From Pedobacter sp. Leaf170 (GTDB lineage Bacteria > Bacteroidota > Bacteroidia > Sphingobacteriales > Sphingobacteriaceae): DNA of 64,000 nt. Positions 51,063 to 59,417 of the stretch are shown one piece after another. A program made the position numbers and the translations under genes. The notes beneath the pieces were generated by a model. The model saw nothing but the letters and a program-made list of their open reading frames with translations, had not been told where the DNA came from and searched no databases. The stretch's first letter is position 1; every line of letters starts with the position of its first letter. The stretch lies in assembly GCF_920984665.1 (NCBI RefSeq), contig NZ_CAKLBP010000008.1, positions 62,001-126,000 of the forward strand. Direction: 5' to 3'.

Positions 51063-51080
51063 CGCCTTGAAACCCTTACA

Positions 51081-52982
51081 ATGAGTGATCAGATAAAACA
51101 CGAATGCGGAATCGCTTTTATTCGCCTGTTAAAACCACTTTCTTACTACCAGCAAAAGTACGGTACAGCACTTTACGGCCTTAACAAATTATACCTTTTA
51201 ATGGAAAAACAGCATAACCGAGGCCAGGATGGCGCTGGTATTGCAACCATTAAATTGGATATGAAACCAGGCAGTAGGTACATCAGCCGATATCGGAGTA
51301 TGGCTTCGAACGCGGTTGCAGATATTTTTGAATATGTACAAAACAAATTTGTTGATATTCAGGAAAATACACCAGAACTAATGCAGGATACAGAGTGGCT
51401 CAAAAACAACGTTAGCTTTATTGGCGAGGTTTTATTGGGCCATTTGCGTTATGGTACACACGGTAAAAACAGCATCGAAAATTGCCACCCTTTTTTAAGG
51501 CAAAACAACTGGATGACACGTAACCTTGTTATTGCAGGTAATTTTAACATGACGAATGTTGATGAATTGCTAGAGCAATTGTACGAGTTAGGTCAACACC
51601 CAAAAGAAAAAGCAGATACGGTAACCGTTTTAGAGAAAATTGGTCACTTTTTAGATGATGAAAATCAGGACCTTTTTGATAAATATAAAAAAGAAGGGCA
51701 CGATAATGTAGCCATCACACATAAAATTTCTGATAATTTAGATGTTGCGAATATCCTTCGTCGCTCAGCAAAAACCTGGGATGGTGGCTATTCTATCTGT
51801 GGTATGGTTGGTAACGGCGATTCTTTCATCATGAGAGATCCGGCAGGAATTCGTCCGGCTTATTATTATTATGATGATGAGATTGTTGTAGCGGCTTCAG
51901 AAAGGCCAGCTTTACAAACTGCGTTTAATATTCAGTTTAAAGATGTTAAGGAAATCGATCCGGGACATGCTTTAATTATTAAGAAAAACGGTGAAGTAAG
52001 CATGGAGCAATTCCGTGAACCTACGGAACGTTTATCTTGTTCTTTCGAGCGGATTTACTTTTCAAAAGGTAGCGATGTAGAAATTTATCGTGAACGTAAA
52101 CAACTTGGTCGTTTATTGAGCGATAAAATTCTTCAAGCTGTAAATTACGATTTAAAAAATACAGTGTTCTCTTTCATACCAAACACCGCAGAAGTTGCTT
52201 TCTTTGGCATGGTTGATGGTGTTCAGCAATATGTTCGCAGGCATCAAAAAGATATTCTTTTGCATAAAAAGGAAGAACTTTCTGATGAACAACTGGAAGA
52301 ATTATTATCATTGGCGCCAAGAGTAGAAAAGCTTGCCGTTAAAGATGTAAAACTTCGTACGTTTATTACACAAGATGCTGATAGAAGCGAAATGGTTGCG
52401 CATGTTTATGACACCACTTATGGCATTATAAACAATCACCAGGATACCTTAGTTGCACTTGATGATTCTATCGTTAGAGGAACCACGCTTAAGCAGAGTA
52501 TTATTAAAATCGTTGATAGGTTGCATCCTAAGAAAATAATTATTGTTTCATCGGCACCTCAAATTCGTTACCCTGATTGTTATGGTATCGATATGAGCAG
52601 GATGGGGCAGTTTGTTGCCTTTGATGCGGCAATACAATTATTAACCGAACGTGGCATGTGGCAAGTAATTGAAGATGTTTACGCAAAATGTAAAGCCTCA
52701 CTTTTATTGCCTAAAGAGGAAATTATAAATCACGTTAAAGAGATTTATAAACCTTTCACACCCGAAGAAATTTCTGCTAAAATTGCGCAGATAATTACAC
52801 CTAAAGGAACCGTAGCCGAGGTTGAGGTAATTTACCAAAGCTTAGAAAATTTACACGAGGCTTGTCCGAAAAACAAGGGCGACTGGTATTTTTCTGGTAA
52901 CTATCCAACGCCAGGTGGGAATAAAGTAGTTAATAAAGCATTTATTAATTGGAAAGAAGGAAACAATCAAAGAGCTTATTAA
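51081..52982 (+). CDS. Amidophosphoribosyltransferase-like protein (long PurF paralogue)
   Basis: From the ATG at 51081 the protein has 633 residues. It begins MSDQIKHECGIAF: Cys9 would be the N-terminal nucleophile after removal of an eight-residue propeptide, as in PurF. Glutaminase motifs include QHNRGQDGAGIA and HLRYGTHGKN. The C-terminal phosphoribosyltransferase part has the PRPP motif VALDDSIVRGTT. It is about 130-160 residues longer than usual PurF, with extra sequence in the glutaminase half (about 55-115 and 165-215) and at the C-terminus. It may be the working PurF or a specialised paralogue; the window does not decide. Confidence 0.8.
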   Translation: MSDQIKHECGIAFIRLLKPLSYYQQKYGTALYGLNKLYLLMEKQHNRGQDGAGIATIKLDMKPGSRYISRYRSMASNAVADIFEYVQNKFVDIQENTPELMQDTEWLKNNVSFIGEVLLGHLRYGTHGKNSIENCHPFLRQNNWMTRNLVIAGNFNMTNVDELLEQLYELGQHPKEKADTVTVLEKIGHFLDDENQDLFDKYKKEGHDNVAITHKISDNLDVANILRRSAKTWDGGYSICGMVGNGDSFIMRDPAGIRPAYYYYDDEIVVAASERPALQTAFNIQFKDVKEIDPGHALIIKKNGEVSMEQFREPTERLSCSFERIYFSKGSDVEIYRERKQLGRLLSDKILQAVNYDLKNTVFSFIPNTAEVAFFGMVDGVQQYVRRHQKDILLHKKEELSDEQLEELLSLAPRVEKLAVKDVKLRTFITQDADRSEMVAHVYDTTYGIINNHQDTLVALDDSIVRGTTLKQSIIKIVDRLHPKKIIIVSSAPQIRYPDCYGIDMSRMGQFVAFDAAIQLLTERGMWQVIEDVYAKCKASLLLPKEEIINHVKEIYKPFTPEEISAKIAQIITPKGTVAEVEVIYQSLENLHEACPKNKGDWYFSGNYPTPGGNKVVNKAFINWKEGNNQRAY

Positions 52983-53000
52983 GCAATAATAGAAATTATT

Positions 53001-53033
53001 AAAAGGGTGAAAACGAAAGTTTTTGCCCTTTTT
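53001..53033 (+). terminator. Rho-independent terminator after the PurF-like gene
   Basis: A 14-bp stem with two G-T pairs (AAAAGGGTGAAAAC / GTTTTTGCCCTTTT) closes a GAAA tetraloop and ends in T residues. Confidence 0.85.
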
Positions 53034-53064
53034 GCTTTTGCAACCCCGCTTTTTAGCAATTTTC

Positions 53065-53097
53065 CGTCATTGCGAGGCACGAAGCAATCTTAAAGCG
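53065..53097 (+). repeat. REP-type intergenic element, copy C
   Basis: Identical over 33 bases to copy A (36985-37017) but on the opposite strand. Confidence 0.85.
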
Positions 53098-53687
53098 TTC
53101 GTCATTCAAACCCCTAGTTGTAAGGTTGCTTTAAATCAAAGTTTTTATATTTCTCAAAATTTTGTTTTTTTTTGTCTTAGCCAGACAGGCTCTTTTCTTT
53201 TTGATGTCAAAAAGAAACAAAAAACACCGGCTGAAAATTTTTGTTTTGAAGTTTGTGAATTGGCTCGGTCAGTGCATCCCCAAAAATTTGTTAGGCCGGA
53301 TTTAAGTAGAACGGAGATTTGTTGCTTGGGCTTAGCTGGTTGGCGAAATTAGTTCTACAAATTATTAAACATTGGATTTTTGCGCTCATTTTAAGCTTTC
53401 TTAAACAAGCTTAAGTTAAATAGCCCCGACAAAGCGTAAAGCCCGGAATGTAGCGCAGCGAAATGAGGACTTGAAGCGATGGCGGGATTATCGGAACCGA
53501 TTAGCACAGATTTTGCGCTTCAAAAGAAAATAACAATGTTTTTTAGAATTCACCTCATCGCTAAGATTTGGTATCAAAACCCATAGTTTTAAGATTGCTT
53601 TCCAAAGAGTCGGGATAAACTGAGCCTTGCAATGAGGGCCGTACTTAGGTTATGTGTTATAGTGACTAGTGTAGACCGTGCAAATTT

Positions 53688-54323
53688 TTAAACGTAGTAA
53701 TGGAAATATGTTTTTATAATAAGCCAGGAGGCAAAAATAATAATAATTACACCCGCAACTTTATTTAATTTTGTAAGCGAATTTTCATTTATCCGGTATC
53801 TTAACTTACTCGAATAAAAGCATTTAAATCCATCTACAGTAAGTTGTGTAATCATAGCGATGATACAACAAACCAACATCTCGTTGAGTTTATTATTAAG
53901 TTTTATAGAAATTATGCCACTTACAACTATCCAAAACATAAGTGTTGATGGCGTTAAGATGCACATTAAGAAACCTTTTAGTACGTAACCCCGTTTGCTG
54001 ATTTTTTGGATAGCATTATCATGATATTGAACCCTGGTTTTAGCCACCAGGTAATAAATGCCAACAGCAAGTAAAAACACGCCGCCAATTATACCCACGT
54101 ACTTATCAAACTTATCTATATTGGCCTGGTAATTAAAAAACTGGCTACCATATAACACAATACCTATTAAAATTATATCGCTAATAATCACTCCCGATGC
54201 TAAAGAAAAGCCAGCTTTGAAGCCTCTCTCTATACTGGTTTTAATCATTGCAAAAAATACCGGCCCTGTTAAAAACGATGAAATAATCCCTGCCCCTATA
54301 CCTAACAATATGGCTTCAAACAT
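53688..54323 (-). CDS. LysE-family transporter
   Basis: The 211-residue membrane protein has about six TM segments and the family start GAGIISSFLTGPVFFAMIKT followed by GFKAGFSLASGVIISD. LysE/RhtB proteins export amino acids or related compounds. The substrate is unknown. It is a single gene divergent from the MFS transporter. Confidence 0.88.
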   Translation of the reverse strand: MFEAILLGIGAGIISSFLTGPVFFAMIKTSIERGFKAGFSLASGVIISDIILIGIVLYGSQFFNYQANIDKFDKYVGIIGGVFLLAVGIYYLVAKTRVQYHDNAIQKISKRGYVLKGFLMCILTPSTLMFWIVVSGIISIKLNNKLNEMLVCCIIAMITQLTVDGFKCFYSSKLRYRINENSLTKLNKVAGVIIIIFASWLIIKTYFHYYV

Positions 54324-54434
54324 GTATTCTGTTGTTTATGAATATGCGAATATGCAATTTATAGATTAACAAATCAACTTTAATTTTGTTACAGGTGCTT
54401 ACTTAAAATAGCCGTTTTTTAATTTTTTTTTATT

Positions 54435-54442
54435 TAAGTTTA
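54435..54442 (+). promoter_or_regulatory. Candidate -7 element for the sugar MFS gene (TAAGTTTA)
   Basis: One mismatch to TAnnTTTG, 25 bp before the ATG at 54468. Confidence 0.35.
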
Positions 54443-54467
54443 GCCCCACTAAAACTAAATTTTAAAA

Positions 54468-55901
54468 ATGAGCAAAGAACAAGTACAAACGAAGTGGGGG
54501 CAGTTTATACCCTTGGTTACCGTTTTCTTTTTTTGGGGCTTTGTAGCCGCCAGTAACGATATTTTAATACCTGTTTTCAAAAAAGCTTTCGATTTATCTC
54601 AAGCAGAAAGTCAGTTGGTTTCATTAGCATTTTATATTGCTTATACTGTGGGGGCATTGATTTATAATGGTATTTCTGTGTTAATGAAACAGGATATCGT
54701 TAATAAATTAGGCTATAAAAATTCACTGGCTTTGGGTCTGGTTATTTCTGCTGTTGGTACGTTGTTATTTTATCCGGCAGCAAATACAGGTTCATTTCCA
54801 TTAATGCTTTCAGGCTTATTTATTGTTGCCTTAGGTTTTTCATTGCAACAAACGGTTGCTAATCCTTTAGCAATTGCATTAGGCCCAATTAATACTGGCT
54901 CGCAGCGTTTAACTTTAGCTGGTGGTATTAATAACTTTGGTACAACCATCGGTCCATTGATTGTAAGTTTTGCAATTTTTGGTTCTGCTGCAACTGCAAG
55001 CTCTGATATTAGCATAGAAAGCGTAAAAGTTCCTTATCTAATTTTAGGTGTTGCTTTTATTGCGGTTGCTATTTTCTTAAAATTATCTTCACTACCTGAT
55101 AGACCAGCTTTGGTAGAAGCCACTACTGAAGAAGTTGGTGCTAAAGGTTCTGCTTTAAAATATCCACAATTAGTATTGGGTATGATTGCAATTTTTGTAT
55201 ATGTTGGTGTTGAGGTTTCTACAGCAAGTAATTTGCCCGCCTATATGGAAAAAGATTTAGGCTTCGCTTTACATGATATTGCACCATATATTTCTCTTTA
55301 TTGGGCGAGTATGATGATTGGTAGATGGACCGGCGCTGTTGAAGCTTTTACAGATAATGTAAGCACACAAAAGATTTTAAGATTTGTTGCGCCATATTTA
55401 GCTTTTGGAATTTTCTTAGCCGTTAACGCAATTGCCGACCATGATTTGGCGCCGTTTTATGTTTATGGCTTAATTATCTTAGTATTAATTATTGCTGACA
55501 TGGCAAGTAAAGGAAACCCTGCAAGAATGTTGTTGATCTTCTCTGCAATCGGGATCTTAGCTTTACTAATCGGAATGTTTACAACCGGAATGGTAAGTGT
55601 TTACGCAATAACAAGTGTTGGTTTATTCTGCAGTACACTATGGCCATGTATTTTTACTTTAGCAGTTAGCGGTTTAGGTAAGCACACAAGTCAGGGAAGC
55701 AGTTTCTTAATTATGATGATTATGGGTGGTGGAATTATTAGCTGGCTTCAAGGTGCAGTTTCTGAAATTACAGGTATCCAATACAGCTATGTTGTAGGTA
55801 TAATTTGTTTCGCTTATTTAGCTTTCTATGCTTGGAAGGTAAGTGGAATTTTAAGGTCGCAGGGAATTAGTTTTGATAAAAAACTTTCTGGCGGTCATTA
55901 A
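54468..55901 (+). CDS. FucP-type sugar:proton symporter (MFS)
   Basis: The 477-residue protein has 12 TM segments and FucP/GluP-family features: FFFWGFVAASNDILIPVFKK near the start, then LGFSLQQTVANPLAIALGP and YVGVEVSTASNLPAYMEKD. Members import L-fucose, glucose, galactose or N-acetylglucosamine with protons. No sugar catabolic gene is adjacent, so the substrate stays open. Confidence 0.9.
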   Translation: MSKEQVQTKWGQFIPLVTVFFFWGFVAASNDILIPVFKKAFDLSQAESQLVSLAFYIAYTVGALIYNGISVLMKQDIVNKLGYKNSLALGLVISAVGTLLFYPAANTGSFPLMLSGLFIVALGFSLQQTVANPLAIALGPINTGSQRLTLAGGINNFGTTIGPLIVSFAIFGSAATASSDISIESVKVPYLILGVAFIAVAIFLKLSSLPDRPALVEATTEEVGAKGSALKYPQLVLGMIAIFVYVGVEVSTASNLPAYMEKDLGFALHDIAPYISLYWASMMIGRWTGAVEAFTDNVSTQKILRFVAPYLAFGIFLAVNAIADHDLAPFYVYGLIILVLIIADMASKGNPARMLLIFSAIGILALLIGMFTTGMVSVYAITSVGLFCSTLWPCIFTLAVSGLGKHTSQGSSFLIMMIMGGGIISWLQGAVSEITGIQYSYVVGIICFAYLAFYAWKVSGILRSQGISFDKKLSGGH

Positions 55902-55922
55902 CATTTAATAAACTATTTTTAC

Positions 55923-55955
55923 AGCCACAGAAGCTTTTGCTTTTGTGGCTTTTTT
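55923..55955 (+). terminator. Rho-independent terminator after the sugar MFS gene
   Basis: A 12-bp stem with one G-T pair (AGCCACAGAAGC / GCTTTTGTGGCT) and TTTT loop is followed by T residues. It covers the alternative TTG start of the next gene, which therefore was rejected. Confidence 0.85.
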
Positions 55956-55965
55956 AATTTTAAGC

Positions 55966-56424
55966 ATGACTGAAAAACCAAGTTTCGATTCAATATTCAT
56001 GAATCTTGCCACAGAACTGGCAACGCGTTCGCACTGCGTACGTGCTCATGTAGGTGCTGTATTAACAAAAGATACCCGAATTATTTCTATCGGTTACAAT
56101 GGACCGCCGGCAGGTACACACAATTGTGATGAGGAATGGCCAGAACATGGTTGTGCGAGGGATAGCAAAGGTAGTTGTTCTTTAGCCTTACATGCAGAAG
56201 AAAATGCAATTCTTTATGCTTCTAAAAATGGTTCAAAGATAGAAGGCTGCACTTTATACACTACGTTATCTCCCTGTATTGCTTGTGCCCGCTTAATTTT
56301 ATCATCAGGAATAAAATTGGTGTACTATTCTAAATCTTATGCAGCCTACAAAGGTTTAGCGAGTGATGAAGGTGTAGATTTTTTAAGGAAATTTGGGGTA
56401 GAGGTGAAGTTGATTGAGCCGTAA
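55966..56424 (+). CDS. dCMP deaminase family protein
   Basis: From the ATG at 55966 there are 152 residues. The zinc-dependent cytidine/deoxycytidylate deaminase motifs are present: LHAEENAI with the His ligand and catalytic Glu, and SPCIACARLI with two Cys ligands. The insert GPPAGTHNCDEEWPEHGCAR with extra Cys/His resembles the second zinc-binding site of dCMP deaminases. It would convert dCMP to dUMP for thymidylate synthesis; ComEB-like deaminases are the alternative. Confidence 0.9.
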   Translation: MTEKPSFDSIFMNLATELATRSHCVRAHVGAVLTKDTRIISIGYNGPPAGTHNCDEEWPEHGCARDSKGSCSLALHAEENAILYASKNGSKIEGCTLYTTLSPCIACARLILSSGIKLVYYSKSYAAYKGLASDEGVDFLRKFGVEVKLIEP

Positions 56425-56488
56425 TAAAATCATTTGAAATAATGGTTTTTCTTTGAACTTTTGGCTTTTACCTTTCGGCTTAAAATCC

Positions 56489-56496
56489 TATCTTTG
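56489..56496 (+). promoter_or_regulatory. Candidate -7 element for guaA (TATCTTTG)
   Basis: An exact TAnnTTTG match ends 3 bp before the ATG at 56500. This supports that start over TTG at 56461 and implies a leaderless transcript. Confidence 0.5.
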
Positions 56497-56499
56497 CCC

Positions 56500-58032
56500 A
56501 TGCAAGAAAAAATCATTATCGTCGATTTTGGTTCGCAATTTACACAACTCATAGCCCGTAGAGTTCGCGAATTAAATATTTACTGTGAAATATATCCATT
56601 CAATAACCTTCCTGATATTAACACGCCTGATGTAAAAGGTGTTATCTTTTCTGGTAGCCCTTATTCTGTTCGTCAGGAAGATGCTCCACAGGTTGATTTA
56701 AACAACTTCCACTTTAAGTTTCCTTTACTGGCTGTTTGTTATGGCGCTCAATATATTGCTCATAAATCTGGTGGTCAGGTTCAGGCTTCATCAACCAGAG
56801 AATATGGCCGTGCAAACCTTAATTTTGTAAATCAGGAGAATAAATTGTTTAAAGGCATAAACATCGATTCGCAAGTATGGATGAGTCATGGCGATACGAT
56901 TACTCAAATGCCTGAAAATGCAGAATTAATTGCAAGTACTGAAAGCGTAAAAGTTGCAGCTTATCACATTAAGGATTCTGATACTTATGCCATTCAATTC
57001 CATCCGGAAGTTACACACAGTATTGATGGTAAAATCCTTTTAGAAAATTTCCTTGTAGATATTTGTGGATGTAGCCAAGATTGGACTTCTGCCGCTTTTA
57101 TCGATACAACTATTGAAGAATTAAAGCAAACTTTAGGTAATGATAAGGTTGTTTTAGGTTTATCTGGTGGTGTAGATAGTAGTGTTGCCGCAGTATTATT
57201 GCACAAAGCAATCGGTGCAAACCTGCACTGTATTTTTGTTGATAATGGTTTATTGCGTAAAGATGAATATACACAAGTGCTTGAGCAATACAAGCACATG
57301 GGTTTAAATATTAAAGGTATTGATGCCAAAGACCGTTTTTTAAGTCAATTAGCCGGTTTAACTGATCCAGAGTTGAAACGTAAAGCTATTGGTCGTGTTT
57401 TTATTGAGGTTTTTGATGATGCTGCACACGAGGTTACTGGTGTAAACTGGTTAGGGCAGGGTACAATCTATCCTGATGTAATCGAATCAATATCTGTTAA
57501 TGGTCCTTCTGCTACCATAAAATCGCACCATAATGTAGGCGGTTTACCAGATTTTATGAAATTGAAAGTTGTTGAGCCATTAAAAACTTTATTTAAAGAT
57601 GAAGTTCGCCGCGTTGGTAAAGCTTTAGGTATTGATGATGTAATTCTTGGTCGTCATCCTTTCCCAGGGCCGGGTTTAGGTATCCGTATATTAGGTGAAG
57701 TTACAGCAGAAAAAGTAGCAATTTTGCAGGATGCTGATGCAATTTATATGCATGAATTGAAAGCTGCCGGCTTATATGATAAAATTTGGCAGGCGGGTTC
57801 TATTTTCCTTCCGGTTCAATCTGTTGGTGTTATGGGCGATGAGCGTACTTACGAGAACGTAATTGCACTTCGTGCAGTTGAATCGGTTGATGGTATGACA
57901 GCAGATTGGTGTCATTTACCTTATCCGGTTTTAGCAAAAATCTCAAACGAAATTATAAATAAGGTTAAAGGAATTAACCGGGTAGTTTATGATATTAGCT
58001 CAAAACCACCGGCAACTATCGAGTGGGAATAG
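56500..58032 (+). CDS. guaA: GMP synthase (glutamine-hydrolysing)
   Basis: The 510-residue enzyme converts XMP to GMP. The N-terminal class I glutaminase has Cys80 (LAVCYGAQ), His168 and Glu170 (QFHPEVTHS). The ATP-pyrophosphatase domain has the P-loop LSGGVDSSVA (221-230). The C-terminal dimerisation domain has RHPFPGPGLGIRILGE and ends VVYDISSKPPATIEWE. All motifs are intact. A heptamer array starts at the stop codon. Confidence 0.97.
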   Translation: MQEKIIIVDFGSQFTQLIARRVRELNIYCEIYPFNNLPDINTPDVKGVIFSGSPYSVRQEDAPQVDLNNFHFKFPLLAVCYGAQYIAHKSGGQVQASSTREYGRANLNFVNQENKLFKGINIDSQVWMSHGDTITQMPENAELIASTESVKVAAYHIKDSDTYAIQFHPEVTHSIDGKILLENFLVDICGCSQDWTSAAFIDTTIEELKQTLGNDKVVLGLSGGVDSSVAAVLLHKAIGANLHCIFVDNGLLRKDEYTQVLEQYKHMGLNIKGIDAKDRFLSQLAGLTDPELKRKAIGRVFIEVFDDAAHEVTGVNWLGQGTIYPDVIESISVNGPSATIKSHHNVGGLPDFMKLKVVEPLKTLFKDEVRRVGKALGIDDVILGRHPFPGPGLGIRILGEVTAEKVAILQDADAIYMHELKAAGLYDKIWQAGSIFLPVQSVGVMGDERTYENVIALRAVESVDGMTADWCHLPYPVLAKISNEIINKVKGINRVVYDISSKPPATIEWE

Positions 58033-58073
58033 CAACCTGTTATGGGTTGTCTGTTGTAGGTAGCCTGTATGAG
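58032..58073. repeat. Heptamer array abutting the guaA stop codon
   Basis: Six units in strict 7-bp phase: GCAACCT, GTTATGG, GTTGTCT, GTTGTAG, GTAGCCT, GTATGAG. The first unit shares its G with the TAG stop at 58030-58032. Confidence 0.7.
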
Positions 58074-58124
58074 TTAAAGCAATTAATCCGTTCGGTTTAA
58101 AGTATAACTGAATTAAATCTAACT

Positions 58125-58163
58125 TATGCTAGCAAGGTGGAATAAACTTTGCTAGCATATTTT
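58125..58163 (+). terminator. Terminator of guaA
   Basis: A 13-bp stem with one G-T pair (TATGCTAGCAAGG / CTTTGCTAGCATA) and a 9-base loop is followed by TTTTG. Confidence 0.75.
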
Positions 58164-58177
58164 GTTAATATATCACT

Positions 58178-59398
58178 ATGGTTGTAAAATTTAGGCATTG
58201 GTCTTTAATTCTTGTTATTGCTGTTTTGGCAGCGTGTTCTCCTAAAATAGTTCCAACTCCAAAACCTGAAACCGAAAAAAAGACAGAACAAGAAAAGGCG
58301 CCTGAGAAGAAAACTGTAAAAAAATTATCTACAGCCAATATTTCTTTATTACTTCCCTTTAATCTTAATGATGTTAAACTAAAATCGATGAGTAAGGCAG
58401 ACGCAGAAAAGTATGCTATGCCGATTGATTTTTACCAGGGTTTTAAAATGGGTTTGGATTCAACCGCATCTTCGGGCTTAAATTTTAACTTAAATGTTTT
58501 TGATACACAGGATGATAATACGCAGATTGGTTCACTCTTTAAACTCGAACAATTTAGGAAAAGCAATTTGGTTGTTGGTCCGGTTTTCCCGGTTGGTGTA
58601 AAATACATCTCCAACTATTCAAAACTAAATAATGTGCCTGTAGTATCTCCTTTGGCAGCTTCTCAGCCATCAGAGTTTAATAATCCTAACCTAATATCTG
58701 TTGTAAATAATATCGATTTACATGCAAAAAAGATTGCAACTTACATTAACAAAGCTGCGAATCCGGCGAGTGCGATTTTAGTGATCATCAACACGAAGAA
58801 AACAGAAGATGAGGCTTTTGCAGCACCTATACGTGATTTCTTCAAAAACCAGCAGGGCAATAAACTTATTATTCAGGAATACAATTCTGCGTTTGCTTTC
58901 GAAACAAAGATGATTAAAGGCAAGCAATATATGGTTGTTGTTGCATCTTCTGATAGGGCTTTTGTTCTGCCAACAATCGAAAAGTTATATAAGCTAAAAA
59001 ATCTGCCTACCGGAGGTTATGCTATCAATCTTTTCGGACATCCATTATGGAGTAAGCAAAATTACCCGGCCGATAAGTTACAAAACCTAAATACTATCAT
59101 TAGTTCTTCTTATAAAATTGATTATAAAAGCTCAAATGTGATTAATTTTATCAAAAGGTACAGACATAAATATGGCTTTGAACCTGGCGAATATGCATTT
59201 AAAGGCTTTGATATTGCCTATTTCTTTGGTAAAGTGTTATCAACCTACGGAACAGATTATCTGGAAAACCTAACTAAAGAAAAGTACAAAGGTTTACACA
59301 ACAATTTCTCCTTTATTCATGATGCGCAATATGGTTATATCAATACCAGTTTGATGCTGCTTCGCTATAAAAATTTTGCCTTAGACGTTGTTGAGTAA
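58178..59398 (+). CDS. Lipoprotein with periplasmic-binding-protein-like fold
   Basis: The 406-residue protein has lipobox LAAC (Cys20), a Lys/Glu/Pro-rich linker (about 25-50) and a domain beginning TANISLLLPFNLNDVKLKSM. Motifs such as MPIDFYQGFKMGLD, NLVVGPVFPVG and VPVVSPLAASQPSEF are typical of type I periplasmic-binding folds. In Bacteroidota such domains often follow LysM repeats, but none are present. It may bind a cell-wall or nutrient ligand at the envelope, or act like an LpoA-type activator; neither is proven. It is followed after 19 bp by the methyltransferase gene. Confidence 0.75.
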   Translation: MVVKFRHWSLILVIAVLAACSPKIVPTPKPETEKKTEQEKAPEKKTVKKLSTANISLLLPFNLNDVKLKSMSKADAEKYAMPIDFYQGFKMGLDSTASSGLNFNLNVFDTQDDNTQIGSLFKLEQFRKSNLVVGPVFPVGVKYISNYSKLNNVPVVSPLAASQPSEFNNPNLISVVNNIDLHAKKIATYINKAANPASAILVIINTKKTEDEAFAAPIRDFFKNQQGNKLIIQEYNSAFAFETKMIKGKQYMVVVASSDRAFVLPTIEKLYKLKNLPTGGYAINLFGHPLWSKQNYPADKLQNLNTIISSSYKIDYKSSNVINFIKRYRHKYGFEPGEYAFKGFDIAYFFGKVLSTYGTDYLENLTKEKYKGLHNNFSFIHDAQYGYINTSLMLLRYKNFALDVVE

Positions 59399-59417
59399 CC
59401 TTTAAATTAATAGTTTC

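Larger units (their letters stand above)
52983..53687. repeat. 705-bp gene-free region rich in dispersed repeats
   Basis: No credible gene. After the terminator at 53001-53033 it holds REP copy C (53065-53097). At 53424-53490 there is a block starting CCCGACAAAGCG and ending GCGATGGCGGGA, of a kind common between genes in Pedobacter relatives. At 53590-53640 AAGATTGCTT and CTTGCAATGA resemble the two ends of the REP element, split by an insertion. The open frame 53023-53352 runs through these repeats and lacks gene-like features. Confidence 0.6.

Noticed and set aside
53023..53352. 109-residue open frame in the repeat-rich gap
   Set aside because: It translates REP-type and other dispersed repeats (RHCEARSN comes from the REP core), has no domain, signal or promoter, and overlaps the terminator of the upstream gene.
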